Origin: Helicostylum pulchrum
Lineage: Eukaryota > Mucoromycota > Mucoromycetes > Mucorales > Mucoraceae
Reading direction: 5' to 3'
Length of the DNA: 64,000 nucleotides
Assembly: GCA_025677825.1 (NCBI GenBank)
Contig: JAIXMO010000015.1
Span: 248,001-312,000, forward strand
Positions within the stretch are counted from its first letter, which is position 1. Each line of letters begins with the position of its first letter. Positions 43,156 to 55,252 of the stretch are shown one piece after another. Both the position numbers and the translations under genes were made by a program. The notes below the pieces were generated by a model. The model had not been told where the DNA came from. It worked only from the letters and a program-made list of their open reading frames with translations, and made no database searches.

Positions 43156-44824
43156 TTATGTCTCTACTTCGAGTGTTATTTCCTGAACAATCCGAATACT
43201 ATCACGCAGCTGTATGTCGTGAATACGACGCAAATGACTTCTATAACCCTTTCTGCTTGTGTATATGTTGTCACAAGCTGAACAATAATTGCGTATTTCG
43301 TCAATAACTGGTACTTCATTACGATTAACAGAATTTTTCTGTTCTTCAGCTCGGCGTAATTTCGTTTGGTGAAAATTAAACATATGATGTCGATATGAAT
43401 TCAATGTTTTAAATGTCTTATCACAGACATTACAATTCTTATTTAAAACGTCCAAAACAGGTTTTATATCGCTATTTGCAACTACACTATTGGTTATAGT
43501 ACAAAGTTTACGCAGATTATGCACACTCTTCAAATGAAATCGATAATGCGCGCTGTTAGAATAATTTCTATTGCACGAGTTACAATGGTGATTTGGAGTG
43601 CTAGCATAATCATCATTTGGCAAATATTCGACAGGTTTGATATCATGGATTGTATCCACATGAATGTAATATAAATCTTTCTGCAGAAATAATTTTCGGC
43701 AGTCGGCACAATATCTCTTATATAGGATGTCTGCCGTACTAGGGGTTTCACAGTCTCTTCCTTGAAGAAGCTCTGGTATCTTGTCATGATGAGAAACGAG
43801 GTGACATATGTAGGACGATTTACTGCAAAACCCTTTATCACAAGCAATACAGTAATTATCTTGATCATAAGCGTCTGGTATTAAACCAGGACGAGGAGAT
43901 GGAAGTTCCGTACGATGTATGTTCCGCAAATGAACATTAAAGTGCACCTTAGTTTTATACTTCATATCACACGCTTTACAATAACAACTTTCGGAATCAA
44001 AATTACTAGGTTCCGAGTAAGAATCCGGTAAGACTACTTCATGAAGTCGAACTAAATGAGTTATATAACCTCTCTTGGAATCAAATACTCTGTTACAGAC
44101 ATTACAATACAAATTTAAAATATCAATTGTTGGCTTCCTGTTTTTTGGCACCGGTATTGTTATTGAGAGTCGAAGATGTGACATTTGATGGAACTTAACC
44201 AAGTGTATATAGTATTTGCTTCTCGACCCGGACGTAAAATCACATGAAATACAGTAATTATTTGGATTTTCGATATCAGGTGTTTTTAATGGGTTTGGTT
44301 TTGGTTTTGGTTTTGGTTTTGGTTTGAGAAGTGGAACACGAACATTATTTAGATGGTTCATATGGTTACGATATTTCATCATGGTTCTAAATCGCTTAAA
44401 ACAAATATTACAACAAAGATTTTCGAGGTCGATAATAGGTTTCTCTTTCGTTTTATGTACATGAAGTTCGTGGTCAAGATAACGAGCTCTATCACTAAAA
44501 GTGATGTCACATATACCACAGTGTTTGTTTTTGGTACCTGTGGATAAAGCTGTATCGGGTGAGTATCATATATATATGTATATATATTACATGCTGCCTT
44601 TTTTAACGCTTACATTGCAAAGTCTTAGTAGAGCTACATTTTTCATATTCTTTTAATTTTAAAGGAGACGATTCAGTTTTCAACGGAGAGTATAAAGCGC
44701 ATTTCAAATATTCTTTGCTGTCTTCAATTTCTTGCTTAATAGAAACTCTAGTTGGAGATCTTTCTCTTTTCAAAACGCGATTAGACGCGTCCTTTTTAAC
44801 GGGTTTAACTTTTTTTTGTTTCAT
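43156..44824 (-). CDS. Zinc-finger cluster gene G: 10-finger C2H2-like protein, C-terminus truncated by a frameshift
   Basis: Two exons, 44824-44614 (211 bp) and 44549-43156, phase-1 intron, 534 aa. The first exon contains RSPTRVSIKQEIEDSKEY and SPLKTESS. Ten fingers are intact. After QEITLEVET a stop ends the protein, but the eleventh finger is still legible in the +1 frame just downstream (43140-43040: KDYHCATCNKTYS), so one base was gained (or two lost) near 43160. A KPKPKPKP stretch, encoded by GGTTTT-type repeats at 44291-44326, replaces the usual linker after finger 2. It may still work as a 10-finger protein. It converges with pseudogene F. Confidence 0.72.
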
Positions 44825-45130
44825 ATTGTTAGATAAAATGGGAAGAACGTTTTTTTTTCTCGAGGGAGGGGGGGGGGGCTTAAATTTCCGCATAATTTTA
44901 TCACAGTGAATTTTATACAGCAGAAAGATACGTGCACCAGGTTTTCACACCAGGTTTTTTTTTATATGCATATTATATGTTTATTAACTTATAAATACGA
45001 GCTTGTTTGAAAAAAAGAAGTATTTTATATTTTTTATATTTGACAATGAGTAAAGTAATTTTTTATTTAGTACGTGTACATCTTTTCAAAAGGAGATTTT
45101 CCTGCGATATGGCAAACAGATATGGTTCAC
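44825..45130. other. Upstream region of gene G
   Basis: Contains a run of 11 G at 44868-44878. The shared promoter block seen at B, D/E and F is not clearly recognisable here. Confidence 0.5.
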
Positions 45131-45176
45131 ACTTTTTAAATCGACCGTAAAATTTGGCCGTGCATCAAGAATTCCC
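45131..45176 (-). repeat. Transposon end of the CCGTG(T/C)ATCAAG family
   Basis: Reads TTTTTAAATCGACCGTAAAA, then TTTGGCCGTGCATCAAGAAT and TCCC. Matches the ends at 16.57 kb and 52.5-52.8 kb. No partner end identified nearby. Confidence 0.6.
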
Positions 45177-45351
45177 AAAAGTTACAGCCTCTTTAAAATG
45201 AAGTGTGGTAACATGTCGTTGACTCGTTGAATCACCCGGGACTGTCAATTATTAAAACCGCCACCTTTAAGAATGATAAAAAGTAAGCGTATTTTTTTTT
45301 ATTGTTTACCTGTTATTTTAGATGACATAAATCTCTTATGCCATCTAATTA

Positions 45352-45570
45352 ATTATGTGCTAGAAGCACCTCCTCTCACATGATTTAGGACAGCTAACAA
45401 AAGTTGTAGGTTATCTTTTGACCAGCTGCCCGTGTGCTTTAACGGGTTAATATGATCAATATTAACCCCCCCCCCAGTAAGGCTTGAAATCAGGAATAGG
45501 TTCTGTAGAAAAGTAAAGAGAAAGTCCAGAAGCAGCACATCTGATATTACTGTTAGCACAAAGATCAAAA
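45352..45570 (-). pseudogene. HNH-endonuclease-like relic
   Basis: The minus-strand frame contains VNIDHINPLKHTGSWSKDNL followed by QLL and LNHVRG, which fits the HNH core pattern xxxDHIxPLxxGGxxxxxNLQxLxxxxN. Upstream coding-like text (NFFDLCANSNIRCAASGLSL) is in a different frame, the change falling at a run of ten C (45466-45475). It is therefore a frameshifted fragment of a mobile-element-associated HNH protein. The second metal-binding Cys/His positions are not all present. Confidence 0.45.
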
Positions 45571-46604
45571 AAGTTCATTTATACTAACTAATTCAGACGC
45601 ACTGCAACTGTACTTGTTAACTCTTTCTGCCATTTGATTTCGTCTTATTTCCAAGCGATCGCGAACCTTCGTCTGCGATTTTTACTGGGAGGCGTTCAAA
45701 TGGTATATTACCCGTTAAAAGCCATCCAGAGACTTCTACCAACCCCCTTTTTATCTTTGGGAAAGGAATGCAACCTGTTTTTGTAAATAATAATAATAAT
45801 TAACAGCTAGCTCAATATTTTTATTAGATAAACACTTTCCTAAAGCATCCCAGACAAAGTTTTCGGCGCTTTATGTTTTGAGAGCTCATGTTGTTCGGAA
45901 CGTCCGCCACTCCTCTTGTTGTCACGACTTGACACTCTCTACGCCTTATAGATGTCTCCTAAAATTTTAATTATTAACGAAGATAGTTATTACGTGTTTG
46001 TTAAATTGACTTACCACACCAAAGTCCTCCTGTAAATTGAGGTGTAAATAATATAATAAATAGTCTACCCGGCAAATTTTGTCTTTTTGACGTTTGGTAC
46101 CGTCTTCATTTTTTTTTTTCAAAGTTTTATTCTTTTGCGGCTTGATCTGGGCATATTTTACGAAAATCGTTAAAATGTCCATAATGTTATATTTTATTAT
46201 ATATTAGCTCTTTAAACTAATATCTTTACAGCTGTTTATCTCTTTTCATAAACCTCTGTTTATATTTACTAACCTTTGACTTTTTTTTAGAAAAATGAGA
46301 GCACTCTGCCAGTAATAAAAACTACAATATCAAGAAACGTAGTTGCCTTCTTGCTCTTGTACCCTTTTTTTTGAACATCTAATGACAAAAATGAACAAAG
46401 CTAAAAGAGTGAACGTGGTTGGAACCTTAACGAAAGGAGAGGGTGCTTTTGGAAGATCTTGAAGTGTTGTTTTATGAAAATATTAATTAGTTGAAAAAAG
46501 TAATTTATTTTATCTTTTTTTTTTTGAAACCCCACAGGAAATATCGTTATGAAGTCTTATGTACAAATTAAGTTTTTTTTTTATTGCAAAAATAAAAAAG
46601 ATAG
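45571..46604. other. Intergenic stretch, nothing firm
   Basis: Contains only short frames (for example 45967-46182, minus, lysine-rich) and the 3' flank of the myosin gene. No recognisable protein. Confidence 0.55.
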
Positions 46605-49600
46605 TTATGCGCTAGTAGAAGAAGTCCTCTCTAGTAGAGAAGCAATCATATTTTCAAGTCTACAAAGAAAAAAAAAGTTAGTTTTTACACATAAAAAAAT
46701 ATCACGGCCCTTTTGTAATATACCTTTCTGCTCGCGCCCTAGATTCTTTTGCTTCATTTTGTACAAGTCGAGTCAACATATCTACATCTCTTTCCAATTG
46801 GGCGTTCTTCTTTTGATACGATTTCCTTTCCTCTGTTTCTTTTGCCAACGAAGATTCCAGTGCGTTAAAGTGTGATTGTATTTTGGTATGAGCCAGTGTC
46901 TTTTCATGAATTTCTCCTCTATACTGAATCATTTCCTTTTGTAAAATATCATGTTGTGTATCTATCTCCTTATTTTTTCTCTTCTCAGCCTATATAAAGA
47001 ATGTATTTGGTTAGTAAGCTATATATTCACACATACAAAAAAAAAAAAAAAAATGGACACACCTCTATCAGTTCTTCTAGATCCGTAATTGTATCTTTCT
47101 TTAATTGTAGTTCTTGAACATGCTGTACTTCTTTATCCTGTATCTCGGCCCACAGTTTATGATTTTCAGCATCTCTCGAATCCAACTCGGCTTGTAATTC
47201 ATCCGACACAGTTTTATCATTTTCCAGGAACTGAATCTTTTCTTGCAACTCGTTATTTTCTTTACACAGTTCATCGCATTGAACCATCAACGTCTCATTC
47301 TCCTCACACTCTTCTTGAATATCCTTATGTATTTTTGATAGCATAACTGCTTGTTCTTCACTGAACTGTTTTGTCAAGCTTAACTCAGTCTCTGTCTGCT
47401 CCAACTTTTCATTTGTTTCCTTTAATTGTTGCTCCAACAGCTTGCACTTTTGCTCCCAATCATTACGTTCTTCCACTACCACACTATACGACTGTTTCGC
47501 CTTATTTAAATCAATACGCTGCACGGCGATTGTTTCTTCGTGTGTCTCCATAATCTTTAGTTGACTTTGATTCTCCACCGAAAGTTCCTGCAACTGCTCT
47601 TGCGACGCCGCCAACACCTGCTCCAAATCATCGATTTTTTTACGTTCAGCATCCTCAGTACCAAAAGTATACTGAAGCTCCTTTCTGCGATGATACACTT
47701 TCCATAACCGGCACTGCATCATATTAATATAGATCCTACTATTTCTCTGGATCGTACGAATTAATTGATCTTGCGACTGACGTTGTGTTACTTTTCTTTG
47801 CGCAATCAACCGTAAACAGGCTGCTTGAATCTTGGTAGCAATCTCTGATAATCGGATATCTCTTTGTTCTTCCAAATCACCGAGAATACCTGCTTTAAAA
47901 AACACTTTCGTTCGACCAATTTGAAATTGATGTGCTTGTAATCCAGGTACAGACTGTAATAACATTTGGCACGCTTTACGATGATCCTTTATATTGGCAA
48001 TTACATCAGGTGCTAATAGCTTGTATTGTTCGCGGAATTGCTCGAATTGAAGTCGGTTAGGAAATCCTACACGACAGATACGAATACCTTCAAGTACACC
48101 GTTACATCGCAATTGATGTAAGACCAGTTGAGGTTGAATTTCACCAGGTCGTTTACGGTCGTTGGGAAGAATACAACGTACGAAATGTGGGTGCGTGTTT
48201 CTTAACGTACTCATAAGTACAGAGAGTTGTTGTTTATGCTTATATCCTACTGTATGGAAACTTCCGCCACCTTTACGAATACGGTACAGAGATTTACGAA
48301 TATCGGCTTGACGAATGGCGAGGGTAGCAGTAGGCGTTGCGGGAGTAGCATAATCCTTGAATAAAGTAGCAACATGGGCATTGGTAGATTCAGCAAACAA
48401 GCGAGCTACATGCTCATTCAAAGGATCTTTACCACGTTCGATCCAACCTGCTGTAGAGTATTTTACTTCGCCCGCATAATGTTTCACTGAGAATCCTTCA
48501 TTGTATTTGTCTTGCTTGAATCTTGAATTGGAAATATTTTGCTCTGTGATTTTGGATAATAGACGTTCATCTGTTCCTTGCGTTACACATTCATCTTCTA
48601 AACAAGATAAAATACCGATAGGCTATTTTTCGAAAAAAATAATATTTAGTTAACAAAATAAAAACGCTGCAACTATATGCTTACATTTTTAATACTCTCA
48701 ATTAGATTTATAGTAGGCTGTAAATCATTTCGATAATCGAACGATTCATCACAAAAGATATTTTCACGTTTATACTCTTTTTCTTCCAACACAAACATAT
48801 TCTGGTTAAAGAAATCTTGTAACTTTTCATTGGTATAATTGATACATAACTGCTCAAAGCTGTTGACCTCGAAGATTTCAAAGCCTGCAATATCCAATAC
48901 ACCAATAAACCGTTCACCTTCAGAGACGGACATACCTTCCATTGACTTTGGCCCATCAATTGCTGCATTCACACGGCTTACTAACTGACCGAAATTTCTT
49001 TCATAAAGTACTTTAGAGAGTGCGTCTAGGTTATCCTTCACCTGACTTGGTGATTTGGATTGGCTGACCCATTCATTACCTGCTCTGATTTGAGGTTCCA
49101 GCAAGTGCTTTTTGAACAAGACAGGAGACACTCCAAGTATTTCACATGCACTTTCGTATCCGCTGATTTCTACTCTACTATAGTTGCTATTGACAATTGT
49201 GTTTCCTAAATAAAGGACGGCAGTTATGATTCGAAAGAATTCGATTTGCTCTTGTGCAGAGATGCTCATGATGTTCATAGACTGAACTAGTTTACTGTAC
49301 TCGGCAGCATCATCCACACCTTGAATTGTATGATTTGAGTTCTTTGTATAAGTGAAATCCGAAGGACATTTTTGATCAATTTTTAACACAGCTACAACAC
49401 ACAAAACATATTAGTTCGCACATACACACTCTATCTTTATTTTCATATTACCTTTCATTTCAGGATCAGCATTCAGCAATTGATAGAAAATATGATAATT
49501 TCTTTCTTCCAAAGTCTGAGTATGTACACGTGAAGTCTCCAACAAATACCAATCAATAAACGCACCACGAATATCACCATTTCGATTAAACGCAATTCGA

Positions 49601-50566
49601 ATAAACTTACCAAACCGAGACGAATTATTATTTCGAATCGTTTGTGCGTTACCAAAGGATTCCAAAATTGGATTTGCTTGCAAGATTTGTCCTTCAAGCT
49701 TGGTCTTTTGTGTATAGTCAGGACCAAATCCGTTACTACCATTAGCGGCGATAGATGCCAAGTACTGAATTACGATTTTAGTGTTTTCTGTCTTTCCTGC
49801 ACCAGATTCACCACTAAAATATATATTATTTAGCTTTTACTTTCTGTTAACAAAAAAAAAAGGGGCAGACTTACGTGATGAGAATAGATTGGTTTTCTTT
49901 ATCATGAAGCATATCGTAAAATGCATGATCAGCAATAGCGTAAATATGAGGAGGTGCTTCACCTCTTCTCTTCTTTCGATAATGACGAATGATCTCGGTA
50001 GAATAAATAGGCAAATAACGGTACGGATTTACAGCCACCAAAAACAAACCCGAATAAGTCTGTACAGTAAATAAAAAAAAAAGTATTAGCCCGCATGTAC
50101 ACTTTTTTTTTTAGATTGTTATATACTTGCATAAATATCATTCTTTTGGTATCTCTGAGTCAAGTTATGAACAACAGCTGGTTCGTGCATATATAGTAAT
50201 TCTGCCATATCTTCTACATGATCAAATTTAGGCGGGTTCATCATGTACACTTTATTTTTTGGCACTTGTTCCTCCTACACATATAAAATATAAGTAAAAA
50301 GAGAAAGGTACTTTTTATATATACTTTACTTTAGATCCGTCTTCATGTTCAACCAATACAGTATCTTCACTCACTTCAGAAACAACACGCACTCTCGTAA
50401 ATGGCTGCGGCGAAGACTTTTTTTCATGCGCTATCCAAGCTAATTTCTGTAAATTAAATCCAGCATCATTGACAGTTTCATAGGATCGAGGTTTATGATA
50501 GACTTCGATACCATGACTGTGATACATTCCTGCATAAATTTTATCTTGTTCTGGTGGTGGTGTCAT
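46605..50566 (-). CDS. Class II-like myosin heavy chain with a short coiled-coil tail
   Basis: Actin motor. Eight exons: 50566-50330, 50274-50131, 50059-49875, 49813-49452, 49391-48685, 48622-47063, 46989-46724 and 46659-46605, phases closing, 1171 aa. Motor landmarks: [36 protein letters not shown]-loop GESGAGKT, switch [11 protein letters not shown], switch [12 protein letters not shown], and relay text [17 protein letters not shown]. The converter is followed by one clear IQ-like stretch ([20 protein letters not shown]) and about 350 residues of coiled coil. The tail is much shorter than in usual myosin II (about 1000 residues), so this may be a short variant or the gene may continue by exons I did not find, although exon 8 ends in a good stop. 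The intron at 50130-50060 uses a GC donor. Confidence 0.85.
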
Positions 50567-51264
50567 TTTATTTTATTTTACTAGTAGTAGTAAAAAAGGA
50601 GAGAAAAAAAAAGAGTAAATATACTTCAAATAAATATCTTTTGTTTTGTTTTGTTTTTTTAATCCAGATTGGGTTAAAAAAAACAAAAGACCCAATATGG
50701 TAATTTCAGTAAAAAAAGTGTCTGTGTTACATGCACTGTTGTAATATATGCTCCTTCTTTTTGTTGTATGTTGGTGCCTGTGCTTTTTTTTTTTTTTTTT
50801 TTGCAGAAGGGGTTTCATTCAGATATTATATATACTTTACACTCATAAAAATATATGCCTTAGTCGATAAAAGACTATAAAGTAAAGTTCAATGGAATTT
50901 ACTGTATTTTATTTTATATATTTCTCTCTCTCCCTTTTTCCAAGTTAAAAAATATATGTATATGTACAATGAACTGTAAAGACACTTTTTTTAAATTTGT
51001 CAATAACATGACTGTTTTTGCAAGAAAAAAAAAGGTACAATTGAAATATGACAGGTACATTTTTTTATTACTATTGGTTACCCCATCATACAAAATCATC
51101 TCTCTTTTTAAACAAAATAATACAAAAAGATAAAGAAAAAAAAGGGTCATATTCATTAAATACTTCTGTTTTTGAAAGAAAAAGGTCATCTGCTGCCAAC
51201 AGACGGAAGAAAGAAGAAATAATTCAGAAGGAGTATTTATTAGCATAATTTGTATTTTTTTTTT

Positions 51265-52001
51265 TCACTCTACAGTGGCGGCTCGATTTAAGGGTAGGAC
51301 AACGCCACTATTCATACCTCTAATATTTTTCTCTTCGTGAGAAAAAACACTATTATAATCTTTTATGGAATCAGATGAAGTTAAAAGGTTTTTTGAAACC
51401 CGAGTAGCATGAAGACAAGGTTTTTTGAAGTTGATGAGATTAAGGACCCAGTCAACCATATCATTGGAAAATAGCTCATACATCAGCTTTAGTACCACAG
51501 ATTTATAAATTTAGCAAGTAAAGATTCTCAACTGTCTGAGGTTCATAGTGGGTAATAAGATTATTGAGTATACATTTTGTTTCGCTTGCAAGCTTGGATT
51601 TGTCCTTGTGTACTTTATCTTTACAGTTTAATGACTTTGGTTATTTCAATGAGTGTTTTGTTGTATGCTTTTTCTGCTTCACCTTTTAGAATATACTAAT
51701 CAACGAGTTATATACTACTCTTTGGAAATATTGTTTATGCTTAAGTAAATTTACTTTCTTTAATTTTCCAAAAAATTGAATTAATTTTTTAGATAATTTA
51801 CCTTGAAATAAAAGTTGATTTTAATTCAAAGGTAAATGGTTGCCTTTGCATATCATCAGAATCATCACTCAAAACAGGTATTCCATTTAAGCAGTAATTT
51901 GCTAATAATTTTTCTTCTTTTGACAAAGAGGAATACCTGTTGAATAACCGTTTCCCCTTTGACTTCAGAATACTTCCTAAGCTTCTTCCTTTAAGTATCA
52001 C
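51265..52001 (-). pseudogene. Decayed coding sequence inside a transposon-rich stretch
   Basis: Two minus-strand frames: 52001-51798 ([20 protein letters not shown], then LNGIPVLSDDSDD, ending near a possible donor at about 51806) and 51498-51265 (ELFSNDMVDWVLNLINFKKP). They could be exons of one broken gene; the second runs into the transposon end at 51273. Possibly a further copy of the repeated Mucorales family seen at 16.65 and 27.5 kb, but this is a guess. Confidence 0.3.
51273..51295 (+). repeat. Single pogo-like transposon end
   Basis: CAGTGGCGGCTCGATTTAAG, preceded by TA, matches the ends of elements 1 and 2 (CAGTAGCGGCTCTATTTAAG). The partner end was not found with confidence. Confidence 0.6.
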
Positions 52002-52497
52002 TTTTGTGTCACTTTCTATAACGTTCTATATTATTGTTTGTATTATTATTTATAGCGTTCTTATTGATGTAATTATTAAATATCTTACGTTATTATTTTT
52101 ACGGCGACACTACTGCTATCACCATTAGTTAGCATGTTGAAATATCGATTAAGTTTTTTCTGATGGTCTCTTTGGGAAGCTAAAGATCTTGTTTTTTTCC
52201 GCTTATTTCTCTTAAAGCCTCCCAAAGGGTATCAACTTTAATTGTATTTAGTTAAGATCTATATATACTACTGTAGGTTATTATATATCCAAAATACTTT
52301 TTATACAGACATATTAACCTTACAGGATAGTTACAATTCTTCTGTTGATTCACCCATTTAGTTTCATTTACGCCACAGTGTACGTTCAAAAGGGAGTTGT
52401 TCAAATCTTTTATGAATGTTTCTTCTGTTTTTTGTCTTGTGAATCCTTGACAGAAGGCATTGTAGTATGTAGCGTACTCAAAAGTGTATGTTTTTTA

Positions 52498-52811
52498 GGG
52501 GAAAATTTGATACACGGTCAATTAAAAAAGTGTGCGCCGTATTACTTTTTCACTTACTTTTACAGATGGTCATTACTCTAAGAAGAACCGTATTGGTTTA
52601 TGAACGAACATAAAATAAAATAAAAGCCAAAACACGAAAACAAAGCAAAATGATAAGAGAGAAGACACCTGTCCGCTGATAAAATAGGGCGTCTATTTAC
52701 TGATGTGATATATTTATTTGTTTCAGATGCATTAGTTAATCATTTTTATGCGGAAAAAGTCACATTTTATTGGATCGACCCTGTCGAGAGGCCGTGTATC
52801 AAGGATTCCCC
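52498..52811. mobile_element. Short non-autonomous element with CCGTGTATCAAG-type ends
   Basis: Left end GGGGAAAATTTGATACACGG and right end CGTGTATCAAGGATTCCCC are inverted to each other; inside them the words GGTCAATTAAAAAAGTGTG and GGATCGACC match other family ends. 314 bp, no coding capacity, so MITE-like. No clear target duplication. Confidence 0.6.
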
Positions 52812-53461
52812 TTTTTTTAAGATATAATCAACTGGGTCAAAAGTCTAAAAAAAAACACCATAATGAATTATTTTAGCTGTGAAAGTTAAAAATAAAGAGG
52901 TTTTGTTTGTACAAAAAAAATAAATAAACACTTATGTCATAAAATGGTACAAACCATAATCGGATTTAAGCACAAGTTAAAGTATAAAACATATAATGAA
53001 GGATAGTAAAAGTAAATATTGGTATGATTATTCAGAGGTCATTGGCATAAGTGACAATACGGGCATATGACATACTTATAAGGAATGAGCACGACTTCAT
53101 AATTATGACAATAAAATATTATAACAGTCACCTTACAACCCAAATTATCATTCCATGTTTATCGCAACTTGTCATGCAATAAGCACAATGAATAAAAAAC
53201 GTCAAAAAGCTACTAATTACCCTGAATAATATGTATCATAAAAAAGGTTACTAAAGTTCTTTTGAGTGACCATCAATCGGATAGTCACAATTTTTTTTAG
53301 GCTTTTCTATTTGGTAGTTTTGCCAAAACGTTTAAAAGACTTGACAAATCGTGAATGCAACTGGTGTGACTGAAATAACTGAACCCCCGCCTATTGATTT
53401 TTTTCATGTGAAAAAAACACCCTTCCCCACACTCTGTTGTTTCCTTTCTATCTTTCATACA

Positions 53462-55252
53462 ATGACAATTTACACATCAGTTAAAGATTATGTTAAAAGA
53501 CATCGTAACGGATTATTAATTTCCGCTACTATTGCAGGTGGTAGTTACTTTGCAGGCAAATATGCTACATCTAAAATAAGAAGTGTTCAGGAGAAAGCAA
53601 CTGCTGACAGATTAGCAAAAGAAAAGTAAGGGGGAGGAGACCAAAGAAAACAATAATACTAACTTTATATATTTATTTTCATTATACATATATATAGTCT
53701 TAAGCGTCGTTTCCAACAAAACCAAAATGATTGTGTCTTTACAGTTTTGTCACTTTTACCTACTTTAGGCGATCAAATCTTGCACCAAATGAATATTGAA
53801 GAAGGATGGGCTAAACTTCAAGAAACGAGAAAGTTGGAAAAGATTGAGGCAAAGTTAAGAAAGGAACGTGAGGTTGCTGCTTTACTAAAGGAAGAACAAG
53901 ACGCTTTGAATCAATTACAGGATACCACTAGCGAATCTGTTGTTATGGTTGAGCATGAATCAAGTGACGATAAATCAGAGGATAAATCAGAGGATAAATC
54001 AGAAGAGGATAATAAGCAAGAGGACGGTAGCGATACATCGAAACCTGTCGAGAAACCTGTCGAGAAACACACCGAGAAACACGCCGAGAAATCTGCCGAA
54101 ATTGAATCTAGTGTTGGTAGTTTAGCTACTTCTTTTATTGCAGAAGAAGATATTCCTCTTCCTGCAGGTATCTTGAGTAAAAAAGAAAAGAATCTTCTTT
54201 GGGATGAAATCAAGACAATGAGTTAGTGTTCATACAAGTCTGAAAACCCTTCGTATTACTAATTCATTCTTTATTATTTAGGTTTCACTCGTACTTTTAC
54301 GTCCATTTACTCTGTTACATTATTGACAATACTCACTCATATTCAATTAAATCTTTTGGGTAGATTTACTTATATTTGGTCTGTATCTGTTCTTAATAAG
54401 AGTGAACCTACCATTAGATTACAACAAGAAGGTGCTGGACCTGATATCGGATTTTTAGACCCTCAAATTGAACGTATGTTCCTTAGTGTTAGCTGGTGGA
54501 TCCTTCATCGTGGATGGAAGAAGCTTGCTGCTAGAGTACAAGAAGCAGTTGATGAAATTGTCTCCAGGTAATTGATGCATACATACATAAATACTTCAAT
54601 TATTAATAGCTCGATGAATTAGTGTACCTATCAAGGGATTCTTGAATTATCAAGATGCAGAACGACTCATCGCTAATCTTAGACGACGCATTGAATACGA
54701 CGCCGATAACAAACCTATCAGCTATCGATCATTTATGTTACCCGATACCGAAGAAGAAGAATTAGAGTTTATTCGTGGAGCTGGATTTGATGAAGAATAT
54801 CCTACAGAAGAAACATCAACTATTTCACTCCGTCAATTATTAGATGAGACAAAGGACTTCATTGATAGCCCTGATTTCTCTCAAGTGTTATCATCTTGTT
54901 TGGATGAAGTGTTTGCTATCTTTGATCATCACGCTTTTGCAAAGACCTTATTACCTAGCCATGAACCTATGGGCTCTAGTATTAAGGAAATATCAAATGC
55001 CGAAGCATTAGATTTGGAGCAGGAAAAGAAGGTCATTCTTGCTAATCTTTTACCTACCATTAGTAGACAAGCACATTTAATTATCGCTGGTAACGAATAT
55101 CTTAATGTAAGTTCACACTAAAAGAATATATTCCTGCTTTTTTTTTAATACTAATCTACTTTTTTGTATAGGCGTTTGCTTATATCAAAGAACTTCAAGC
55201 CTTTTCTGCTTTAATTTATACGCAATATGGCGATGAGACAAGCAAAGCTTAA
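53462..55252 (+). CDS. PEX3: Peroxin-3 (PEX3), peroxisomal membrane biogenesis
   Basis: Peroxisomal membrane receptor that docks PEX19 and inserts membrane proteins. Five exons, 53462-53625, 53698-54221, 54282-54567, 54623-55106 and 55172-55252, phases closing, 512 aa. The N-terminus has the typical signal, YVKRHRNGLLISATIAGGSY, with one membrane segment at about 17-36. Conserved helices follow: WAKLQETRKLEKIEAKLRKE, LLWDEIKTMSFTRTFTSIYS and IQLNLLGRFTYI. A charged, disordered insert (about 130-195; DKSED repeats and EKPVEK/EKHAEK repeats) interrupts the cytosolic domain and is likely lineage-specific. An upstream in-frame ATG at 53351 was rejected because the conserved N-terminus begins at MTIYTSVKDYV. 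Confidence 0.9.

Larger units (their letters stand above)
50567..53461. other. Gene-poor stretch with transposon relics
   Basis: The first part holds the myosin promoter, with long T/A runs near 50787-50803. After 51.2 kb come a pogo-like end, decayed frames, and a short element with inverted ends (separate entries). 52812-53461 contains only AT-rich DNA and the PEX3 promoter. Confidence 0.6.

Noticed and set aside
44291..44326. Telomere-like GGTTTT repeats
   Set aside because: They lie in frame inside gene G and encode a KP repeat; fungal telomere repeats are TTAGGG-type and no chromosome end is near.
31416..44824. The zinc-finger repeats as a CRISPR or satellite array
   Set aside because: Repeats are protein-level, diverged at DNA level, and lie in spliced genes; no short identical direct repeats with spacers exist in the window.
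53351..53461. Upstream start for PEX3
   Set aside because: The extra 37 residues are unlike the conserved PEX3 N-terminus, which begins at the ATG at 53462.
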